Below, one piece after another: positions 56,428 to 64,000 of a stretch of DNA of 64,000 nucleotides. Every line of letters begins with the position of its first letter. The stretch's first letter is position 1. The stretch spans positions 118,403-182,402 of the forward strand of contig CATLJY010000157.1 of the NCBI GenBank assembly GCA_949987705.1. The letters are read 5' to 3'. Made by a program: the position numbers and the translations under genes. Below the pieces are notes generated by a model. The model made no database searches and had not been told where the DNA came from. It saw only the letters and a program-made list of their open reading frames with translations. Source of the DNA: Thereva unica. Taxonomy: Eukaryota; Arthropoda; Insecta; Diptera; Therevidae.

Positions 56428-59400
56428 ATGCCAACAACGAAAAGAAACTATGCGTCGCAAAGAAAAGCAAGAAGAGCAAGAGACAGAAGAATACAAGAAG
56501 CTGAAACTACCCAAAATAGGGAATCTAGGTTACGCCATAGCAGGGAAAGGGCAAAAAGAAGAAGAGGAACTGAGAGTACACCTGACAGAGAATTAAGATT
56601 AGAACATCACAGAGAAATCGCAAGAAGAAGAAGAGCATCTGAAAGTACGCTCGACAGACAATCAAGACTACAAAGCCAAAGCCAAATAGATAGAAGAATA
56701 AGAGAATCGGAAGACAACCTTCTAAGAGAGGCGAAACGGAGACAGGACGCAGAGTCACATCGAAGCAGAAGAGAAGCTGAAGACAGCTCTGAAAGAGAGG
56801 CAAGACTGCATAAGAATGCACAAGTTCAAAGAAGAAGAAGAGAAGCTGAAGACACCTCTGAAAGAGAGGCGAGGCAGCAACAGGACGCAGACATACATCG
56901 AAGCAGAAGAGAAGCAGAAGACAGCTCTGAAAGAGAGGCAAGACTGCATAAGAATGCACAAGTGCAAAGAAGAAGAAGAGAAGCTGAAGACACCTCTGAA
57001 AGAGAGGCGAGACATCAACAGGACGCAGACTCACGTCGAAGCAGAAGAGAAGCTGAAGACAGCTCTGAAAGAGAGGCAAGACTGCATAAGAATGCACAAG
57101 TGCAAAAAAGAAGAAGAGAAGCTGAAGACACCTCTGAAAGAGAGGCGAGGCAGCAACAGGACGCAGACTCCCATCGAAGCAGAATAGAAGCTGAAGACAG
57201 CTCTGAAAGAGAGGCAAGACTGCATAAGAATGCACAAGTGCAAAGAAGAAGAAGAGTAGCTGAAGACACCTCTGAAAGAGAGGCGAGACATCAACAGGAC
57301 GCAGACTCACATCGAAGCAGAAGAGAAGCTGAAGATAGCTCTGAAAGGGAGGCAAGACTGCATAAGAATGCACAAATACAAAGAAGAAGAAGAGAAGCTG
57401 AAGACACCTCTGAAAGAGAGGCGAGACAGCAACAGGACGCAGACTCCCATCGAAGCAGAAGAGAAGCTGAAGATAGCTCTGAAAGAGAGGCAAGACTGCA
57501 TAAGAATGCACAAATACAAAGAAGAAGAAGAGAAGCTGAAGACACCTCTGAAAGAGAGGCGAGACAGCAACAGGATGCAGACTCACATCAAAGCAGAAGA
57601 GAAGTTGAGGACACCCTTGCAAGAGATGCGAGACAGCAGAGAAATAGAACTAGAACAGCTGCCGTTCGAGTTTCGTTGTGGAGAAGTTTTAAAAATCAGG
57701 CCTTTAACTATAGCCCATCAGAAGATTATGCCTCTGATCCTGCATGCATGATAGGGTCAATGTGCATCTCGTGCCAGCATTGTGAGGCAAAGAAATGGAA
57801 AGGAGAAACTGAAAGTATGTGTTGTAGTGGAGGTAAAGTTCGACTGCCGCCATTACTTGATCCTCCTGAGCCCCTACGAACTTTTCTCGAAGGAAATTCG
57901 AGAGAAGCAAAGCATTTTCAGTCCAATATAAGAAAATACAACTCATGCTTCCAAATGACGTCTTTCGGTACTACTAAGGAAATCCGAGAACCAGGATATA
58001 TGCCAACATTTAAAGTTCAAGGTCAAGTATATCATCGTATCGGAAGTCTACACCCTCTACAAGATGAAGAGCCACAATGCTTGCAAATTTATTTTGTGGG
58101 TGATAACGAACAGCAAGCTGGACAGCGTTGCAAAAATGTGCCGCAAACAAGAGAAAGCATGGTACTTCAATTACAGGAAATGCTTCATAATCATAACAAC
58201 TACGTCCGCAGTTTCAAATCAGCACTGGATAAAATGAGACCTGAAATGAAATTGGTAATTTTGGCCGACAAAACACCTCCCGGTGAGCACGAGCGGCGGT
58301 TTAACACACCAACAGCAGCAGAAGTGGCTGTAATTATGGCAGGAGAACAACATGGGTCAAGAGACATTGTCCTAGAAGAACGGAATGGCACCATCAAGAG
58401 AATTCCCGATACACATAGGTCGTATGATGCGCTACAGTATCCGCTCATTTTTTGGCAAGGCGAGGATGGCTATAATTTTGGTTTGAGACAAACGAATCCA
58501 ATCACCGGAGTACCACAAAATAACAAAATTTCTGCAATGGACTTCTATGCGTTCAGGATCATGTTTCGCCATTCAAGTTTTAATATTATACTGCGAAGCA
58601 AAGATCTGTTCCATCAATACATAGTTGACATGTATGCTAAAATTGAATCGGAACGACTCAGATACATCCGATTAAATCAGAGGACTCTTAGAGTGGAGCA
58701 GTATGCACATTTGCGGGATGCTGTGATAAATGATAGAAATGTTTCTGACGTCGGACAGTTGATAATCTTGCCTTCTAGCTTTACTGGGGGTCCCAGGTAC
58801 ATGCATGAGCGTACTCAAGACGCCATGGCCTATGTAAGAAACTATGGCAGGCCGGACCTCTTTATAACATTTACTTGCAACCCCAATTGGATAGAGATAC
58901 AGGAAGAGCTTTTTCAGAACCAGAAACCACAGGATCGTCATGATTTGTTAGCAAGAGTTTTTCATCAGAAGCAAAAAGCACTTATGAATCTCTTAACCAA
59001 GGGAAAGGTTTTCGGTGATGTGCGATGCCACATGTACACTATAGAGTGGCAGAAGAGAGGACTTCCTCATGCTCACATTCTGGTTTGGCTAAAGGACACA
59101 TTACATGTTAACAGGGTGGATGACTTCATAAGTGCAGAAATCCCTGATCCACACGAAGACCCCCAACTATTTACCATTGTGACAAAACAGATGGTACACG
59201 GCCCCTGCGGATCTATAAACCCCTCCTCACCGTGCATGAAAAATGGAAAGTGCACAAAACGATACCCGCGAGGTTTAGTAAAAGATACACAAACTGGAAA
59301 GGATGGATACCCACTCTATCGTCGAAGATCACCACAAGATGGAGGATTTTGTGCTAATATCAATTTCAAAGGAAGAGAAATTTCTGTGAACAATACGTGG

Positions 59401-61833
59401 ATCGTTCCGTATTGCCCTTTATTAACTAAAATTTTTAACGCTCATATCAACGTGGAGTTCTGCAATTCAGTTAAATCAATCAAGTACGTTTGTAAATATG
59501 TGAACAAAGGATCTGATATGGCTGTGTTTGAAGTGACCGGAGGAGATAGTAACCTTAATGAAGTTCATCAATATGAAATGGGGAGATACATAAGTAGCAA
59601 TGAAGCAGTATGGAGAATACTCAACTTTCCTATTCATGAGCGTCACCCAACTGTGGTTCATCTAAGCGTCCACCTTGAAAATGGACAGAGAGTCTATTTC
59701 ACAACAGAAAATGCAGTTGAACGAGCCCAAGTCCCTCAGGACACAACACTAACAGCTTTCTTTAAACTTTGCACCAGAGATGAGTTTGCACGAACTCTAC
59801 TCTACAATCAAATTCCAAAGTATTACACATGGAACAGTAGGAATAAAACATGGAATCGTCGAAAACAAGGACAAGTGGTGCCAGAGCAGCCCACCATACG
59901 GTCCAGCGATGCACTTGGTCGCATTTACACTGTTCATCCAAACAACTCCGAATGCTTCCATCTACGTCTCTTATTGCATGAGGTAAGGGGCCCAACATCA
60001 TTTATAGAGTTGAAAACAGTTGACGGAACAATTTGCGAAACCTTCAAAGAGTCTTGCCGTCGTAGAGGACTTCTTGAGGATGATGATCATTGGAACAAAG
60101 CGTTAGAAGAAGCAGCTTCATCTCGAGCTCCTAGGATTTTACGGAACCTGTTTGCCGTTATGCTACAAACATGCTCGGTGGCCGATCCGCAACAGTTATG
60201 GATGAATCACAGGGAGAGCCTGTCTGAAGACATTTTACACGAAACGCGCATACAGCAACAGGATATGTATTTGGATTACAGTTCCGACATCTTTAACAAA
60301 GCTCTAATCTACATTGAGGACAATATAATATTGTTAGGCGGAACAGATCTCAGAAGCCTTGGACTTCTACAACCTATTCGAAGACACGATTCAATTAAAC
60401 CTAATGAAGAACTCTTGGAAACAAACTATGCCATAGATGTTTTAACCGCATACATAGAAGAAAATGAGCCCAAATTGGTCCCAGATCAAAAGGAAGCGTA
60501 CGACAAAATTACAAGGGCAGTGTTTGATCGACAAGGTGGCATTTTCTTTTTGGATGCTCCTGGTGGAACAGGGAAGACATTTCTTATCAATCTACTTTTG
60601 GCTAAAGTGCGACAGACCAATGAAATTGCTGTGGCTGTTGCTTCTTCGGGCATTGCCGCAACTTTATTGACAGGAGGAAGAACGGCTCACTCTGCCTTCA
60701 AATTACCATTGAATCTGGCAAGTGCTGAGACCGCTATATGCAACATTTCGAAAAATTCGGGAAAGGCAAAGGTTCTTCGGAATTGCAAGCTCATTGTCTG
60801 GGATGAGTGTACTATGTCGCACAAAGCTGCCTTCGAAGCACTTGATGTCACCTTGAGAGACTTGAGAGGTAAAGATGATATCATGGGGGGAGTCACCTTG
60901 GTCTTGGCTGGAGACTTTCGACAGACACTTCCAGTTATACCCCGTGGAACGAGAGCAGATGAAATGCAGGCCTGTTTAAAATCTTCATACATTTGGAATG
61001 GCATTCATAAACTTGCATTATCAACAAACATGCGAGTTTATGTTAACGGTGATCCCTCTGCCCAGCAATTTGCAGACGATTTACTTCAACTAGGAAATGG
61101 AGCCGTGCCGTCACATCCAGATGGATCTATAGAATTAGGACATATTGGAAGAATTGTGAAAACCCAACAAGAGCTCAAACATGCAGTGTTTCCAAATGTA
61201 GCAGAACACTTTACCAATCATGCTTGGCTGTGTGAAAGAGCAATTCTTTCCCCAAGAAACGAAGATGTCAACGCTATTAATAAACAACTTTTACAGGATT
61301 TACCCGGTGTAGTACAAATTTATAAATCTATAGATACTACATGTGTCACAGATGAGGCTGTCAATTACCCAACTGAGTTTTTGAACACGTTAGAACCACC
61401 TGGACTACCCTCTCATATTTTGGAGCTAAAGATTGGTGTATCAATTATGCTGCTTAGGAATTTACACCCTCCTTCACTATGCAATGGTACGCGACTCTCT
61501 GTTAAAAAACTAATGCCAAACATTATTGAAGCCACTATTATGACTGGACAAGCCGCCGGCGAAGATGTATTCATTCCTAGAATCCCAATTATACCTACAG
61601 AGATTCCTTTTCAGTTTAAACGTCTTCAGTTCCCTGTGCGTCTGGGTTTCGCCATGAGCATCAACAAGTCACAAGGGCAATCACTGAAAGTGGTTGGGCT
61701 CGATCTGGTAAAGCCATGTTTCTCCCACGGGCAGCTGTATGTGGGTTGTTCAAGAGTGGGTCAAGCTGAAAATCTTCATATCTTAGCTCCAAATGCCAGA
61801 ACATTAAATATAGTTTATCCTGAAGCTCTTTGA
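56428..61833 (+). CDS. Helitron Rep-helicase transposase, intact (1,801 aa)
   Basis: This is the replication initiator and helicase that drives rolling-circle transposition. Residues 1-110 are Arg-rich. Residues 110-400 hold six 46-aa repeats with HRSRREAEDSSEREARLHKN and REAEDTSEREAR halves. A CISCQHCEAKKW Cys segment follows near 450, and the Helitron-like N region lies at about 600-850. The Rep HUH motif is LPHAHILVW (879-887) and the two-tyrosine motif YVCKY (Y1020, Y1024). The PIF1-type SF1B helicase shows DAPGGTGKT (1376-1384), VWDECTM (D1459, E1460), AGDFRQ (1494-1499), SINKSQGQS (1744-1752) and a YVGCSRV end. All catalytic residues are present and the frame is unbroken. No OTU, RPA or apurinic endonuclease domain is visible. 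The ATG at 56,428 is preceded by AATTCAAT and opens the long frame. Confidence 0.95.
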   Translation: MPTTKRNYASQRKARRARDRRIQEAETTQNRESRLRHSRERAKRRRGTESTPDRELRLEHHREIARRRRASESTLDRQSRLQSQSQIDRRIRESEDNLLREAKRRQDAESHRSRREAEDSSEREARLHKNAQVQRRRREAEDTSEREARQQQDADIHRSRREAEDSSEREARLHKNAQVQRRRREAEDTSEREARHQQDADSRRSRREAEDSSEREARLHKNAQVQKRRREAEDTSEREARQQQDADSHRSRIEAEDSSEREARLHKNAQVQRRRRVAEDTSEREARHQQDADSHRSRREAEDSSEREARLHKNAQIQRRRREAEDTSEREARQQQDADSHRSRREAEDSSEREARLHKNAQIQRRRREAEDTSEREARQQQDADSHQSRREVEDTLARDARQQRNRTRTAAVRVSLWRSFKNQAFNYSPSEDYASDPACMIGSMCISCQHCEAKKWKGETESMCCSGGKVRLPPLLDPPEPLRTFLEGNSREAKHFQSNIRKYNSCFQMTSFGTTKEIREPGYMPTFKVQGQVYHRIGSLHPLQDEEPQCLQIYFVGDNEQQAGQRCKNVPQTRESMVLQLQEMLHNHNNYVRSFKSALDKMRPEMKLVILADKTPPGEHERRFNTPTAAEVAVIMAGEQHGSRDIVLEERNGTIKRIPDTHRSYDALQYPLIFWQGEDGYNFGLRQTNPITGVPQNNKISAMDFYAFRIMFRHSSFNIILRSKDLFHQYIVDMYAKIESERLRYIRLNQRTLRVEQYAHLRDAVINDRNVSDVGQLIILPSSFTGGPRYMHERTQDAMAYVRNYGRPDLFITFTCNPNWIEIQEELFQNQKPQDRHDLLARVFHQKQKALMNLLTKGKVFGDVRCHMYTIEWQKRGLPHAHILVWLKDTLHVNRVDDFISAEIPDPHEDPQLFTIVTKQMVHGPCGSINPSSPCMKNGKCTKRYPRGLVKDTQTGKDGYPLYRRRSPQDGGFCANINFKGREISVNNTWIVPYCPLLTKIFNAHINVEFCNSVKSIKYVCKYVNKGSDMAVFEVTGGDSNLNEVHQYEMGRYISSNEAVWRILNFPIHERHPTVVHLSVHLENGQRVYFTTENAVERAQVPQDTTLTAFFKLCTRDEFARTLLYNQIPKYYTWNSRNKTWNRRKQGQVVPEQPTIRSSDALGRIYTVHPNNSECFHLRLLLHEVRGPTSFIELKTVDGTICETFKESCRRRGLLEDDDHWNKALEEAASSRAPRILRNLFAVMLQTCSVADPQQLWMNHRESLSEDILHETRIQQQDMYLDYSSDIFNKALIYIEDNIILLGGTDLRSLGLLQPIRRHDSIKPNEELLETNYAIDVLTAYIEENEPKLVPDQKEAYDKITRAVFDRQGGIFFLDAPGGTGKTFLINLLLAKVRQTNEIAVAVASSGIAATLLTGGRTAHSAFKLPLNLASAETAICNISKNSGKAKVLRNCKLIVWDECTMSHKAAFEALDVTLRDLRGKDDIMGGVTLVLAGDFRQTLPVIPRGTRADEMQACLKSSYIWNGIHKLALSTNMRVYVNGDPSAQQFADDLLQLGNGAVPSHPDGSIELGHIGRIVKTQQELKHAVFPNVAEHFTNHAWLCERAILSPRNEDVNAINKQLLQDLPGVVQIYKSIDTTCVTDEAVNYPTEFLNTLEPPGLPSHILELKIGVSIMLLRNLHPPSLCNGTRLSVKKLMPNIIEATIMTGQAAGEDVFIPRIPIIPTEIPFQFKRLQFPVRLGFAMSINKSQGQSLKVVGLDLVKPCFSHGQLYVGCSRVGQAENLHILAPNARTLNIVYPEAL
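56755..57620 (+). repeat. 138-bp coding tandem repeat in the Helitron gene
   Basis: Six units of 138 bp encode alternating SSEREARLHKNAQ and TSEREARQQQDAD segments. The same array, with the same unit number, occurs in copy 1 (28,280-27,420). Frames of up to 365 codons on the opposite strand result from the repeat and are not genes. Confidence 0.92.
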
Positions 61834-62361
61834 AAAATACCGTAACACCTGTTCCATGTTTAATTATATAGTGCTTTTTATCCCCCCCTCCCCCTTCTGG
61901 TTAGGATCATTTTAGTGTTAGTAGTATCGCCTCCCTAAAACATAACACACACATTTTTAATGTTGCCGATGTTCGTCTCAAGCCGAAATTAAAAAACAGA
62001 GAGGACATGTGTGCGCTATGAATTTATTAAATTTTTTTAGGGCCACCAAAGTGTACATTTTGGAGGCGCCATATTTCCAAAATTGATGACCTTTTTGTCG
62101 CCTTTTTGGGGAAAAACAATTTGGAGAGCGCCATGATCGAAGCTCTAATCTCCTGGCATAACAAAACCTACGCGGATGATTCTGAATATTTTTGGCTAGG
62201 TGTCTATTGTGCACGTAGTAGAAAATTTTTCATCATCGAATCTTAACATATTTAAATTTTAATAAGTTATGTGTTTTTTTTTTTCATTATACTTTTTCCC
62301 GGACTGGGCACACATAATTTTTTTATTAAAAGGCGTTGCAACGCACGCGGGTTTTTGCTAG
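61834..62361 (+). terminator. 3' end of Helitron copy 2: palindrome plus CTAG
   Basis: The GCGTTGCAACGC palindrome followed 13 bases later by CTAG is the transposition terminator of Helitrons. A C-rich run (CCCCCCCTCCCCC, near 61,881) lies downstream of the stop codon. Confidence 0.85.
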
Positions 62362-64000
62362 TATATCTATATATATAAAAATTTTTTTTATTACTATTTT
62401 GTGTGTGTGGTGGTTCGTGGACCAAAACAACCACGTGGCGCCCTCTAAAGTCGGACGTGCGCCCACGGCCCGCTTAATGAGCTACCGGCACAAATTGGCA
62501 CGTAACAATTTTAAACATGGTGCTACTAACCCCACAAAAATAATTAATTTTTCGATTAATGATTTCGACGAATTAGCCAAGATTCAACAACGTCAAAGTA
62601 AGACGAAAAACCTAGAAAATAATGTTAGATCTGCACCTTAACACACATCCCACTGGTCTCCCACCACAACGTATTTTGATAGTCCAACTATCTGCCCTTA
62701 AGGTCAAATGGCTACGAAAACTTCCCTTGGGGCTAAACAAACCGATTACTGTTGACAAGGGCCTAGAGGCAAAATGAATCCCATTTATTGGACGTCGATA
62801 CATCAATGACTACTCAAGTGTCAACCCTTTCGGCCTCCATGAATCGTGTGTGGCGTGTATCTTTTTTTCTTGTATCCACCAGTGTCTGGGATGTCGACAA
62901 AGTATTTACAGGAGTGCTGAAGTAGTTGGTCCTAAATGTCCTTTGCAAAATGTCCTAGATTTTTTTTAGTGAACAAGATTAAGTTGAGTCTTTGAAAATA
63001 TATTTAAAGATTTTGTAAGTGGTGCTTTTTTGGTTATCTTTTTTAAGAAAATGTCTTTTTAACAGAACCTAAATTCTTTTTACTTTATTAAATCTCCTTA
63101 CATCAACATAAACGTTTCCTTACTGCATAATAAAAATGTTCTTGTTCTAGATACTGAATATAAATTTTCTGTATTGATAAATTTTACCCTTACATCTCTG
63201 GACTCGATAGACTTCTTAAACTTGTCCCAATCATAATTTTCTTTTCGGCCCTAAAAGAGCTACGACTCCTTCAATGCATGACTCACATCACACAGCAGGT
63301 TTCAAGCACGTTTCAGTTTCAGCTACCTCCTTTCTGAATTAAGAAATCGATTTTCCTGTTGGTAAACCAATTGTTGATATCAATCCGGTGTCAGTACCCT
63401 TTGAAGGCCCCACTAAATAAAATTCCCAATTTCCCATCAATATCTTGTCTACCAGCTTTGATCTAAAATCTTTGTGCTCAATTGAACTCAGAACAAATGT
63501 GAATTGAGGTCTGAGGAGAAGAATAGGAAAGGAGATTCCGTATTTTTCCCGTTGAGTTTTCATATCAGACCTTTACATTTACAGCAGGTTAAATATAGAC
63601 CGATTTAATAGGAAGAACGATAAAATATCTCTCTATTTGCTAAAGTTCTTCTATGGATCAAAGTATCCGGGTTTAAACCGGCATGATACATTTGAAAGGA
63701 AGGAGGCTGCTTGTGCCTTAATAGGTTCATCTATGCTCGATACTCAGTTTCGACACGTGGCATGTGAAGACTCTTATGTAAGTGATGAGATAAGGATTTG
63801 AGATGACGACAGATCTATTATTTGAAAGGATATAAGGGAATGCGAATGGCTCTTTGAATATTGTCATTGAGATGGATAAAGGGGTGTTATGGTGTACATC
63901 AATATAAACATGGAACAACTATCAAAATGCAATTTAAATTTCAACAACATTCATTTGAGAATATAGTTAAGATATCGATTTTATAAAACACAGTCATAAA
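62362..64000. other. No supported gene; possible further Helitron 5' end at 62,366
   Basis: TCTATATATATAAAAATTTT at about 62,366 resembles Helitron 5' termini and is followed by GTGTGTGTGG, but no matching 3' end lies in the window. The frame 62,336-62,641 starts inside the Helitron tail and has no recognised domain. The rest has only short frames. Confidence 0.4.

Larger units (their letters stand above)
55294..62361 (+). mobile_element. Helitron copy 2, full length and uninterrupted (7,068 bp)
   Basis: The 5' end TCTATATTAATAAAGG is preceded by A. The 3' end CTAG (62,358-62,361) is followed by T and preceded by the GCGTTGCAACGC palindrome (62,333-62,344). This satisfies all Helitron end rules with insertion between A and T. 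It is near-identical to copy 1 over its whole length in opposite orientation. The flanks differ, so these are two separate insertions rather than an inverted segmental duplication. Confidence 0.95.

Noticed and set aside
10235..62361. Large inverted segmental duplication of the two Helitron regions
   Set aside because: Identity starts and stops exactly at the Helitron ends and flanks are unrelated, so two independent insertions explain it.

Overview
This is a eukaryotic, almost certainly arthropod (probably insect) chromosome segment in which nearly every recognisable feature is a transposable element (TE) or a TE remnant. The evidence is: spliced genes with GT-AG introns, an errantivirus-like LTR retrotransposon with a TGGCGCAG-type primer-binding site, animal-type Helitrons, several non-LTR retrotransposon (LINE) families, PIF/Harbinger, mariner and P-like DNA transposon remnants, and a MADF/BESS-type gene. 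The sequence is AT-rich. I see no bacterial genes, rRNA or CRISPR. I cannot place the order or species.

Left part (1-10.2 kb): a decayed LINE endonuclease region (about 1094-2110) is interrupted by a 2.4-kb element with ~620-bp terminal inverted repeats (TIRs) at 2112-4527. That element carries a small broken Cys/His gene. A P-like 0.64-kb remnant follows (4590-5226), then the reverse transcriptase and 3' end of a LINE (6495-7600) and a foldback MITE (7620-8077).

Centre-left (10,235-29,743): a minus-strand Helitron split by a 12.4-kb LTR retrotransposon (14,647-27,085) with a 4-bp target duplication, GAAG. The 5' LTR contains two further insertions. One is a 249-bp TA-flanked MITE (15,556-15,804). 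The other is a 3.3-kb element with ~575-bp TIRs and a TAA duplication (15,835-19,127). The gene of the 3.3-kb element is itself broken by a LINE 3' fragment (17,364-18,037). The undamaged 3' LTR preserves the empty site for both LTR insertions, so boundaries and order of events can be read directly. The LTR element has gag, a protease-like domain, a truncated RT and an env-like tail. Its leader holds about 0.9 kb of a 10-bp tandem repeat.

Middle (29.7-55.3 kb): MADF/BESS pseudogene, a possible P450 first exon, R1/LOA-like and RTE-like LINE pieces, a 45-bp-stem hairpin, a SINE-like family, PIF/Harbinger and mariner remnants, one intact three-exon Myb/SANT-like gene (45,111-45,852), a degenerate duplication and a second broken Harbinger transposase.

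Right (55,294-62,361): a second, uninterrupted copy of the same Helitron on the plus strand. It encodes one open 1,801-aa Rep-helicase with HUH, two-tyrosine and PIF1-type helicase motifs, and has A|TC and CTAG|T termini. The last 1.6 kb holds no gene I can support.

The most unusual item is the long-TIR element at 15,835-19,127. Each of its TIRs is built from three ~140-bp units with two conserved boxes always 60 bp apart, and it carries a spliced accessory-type gene but no transposase I recognise.
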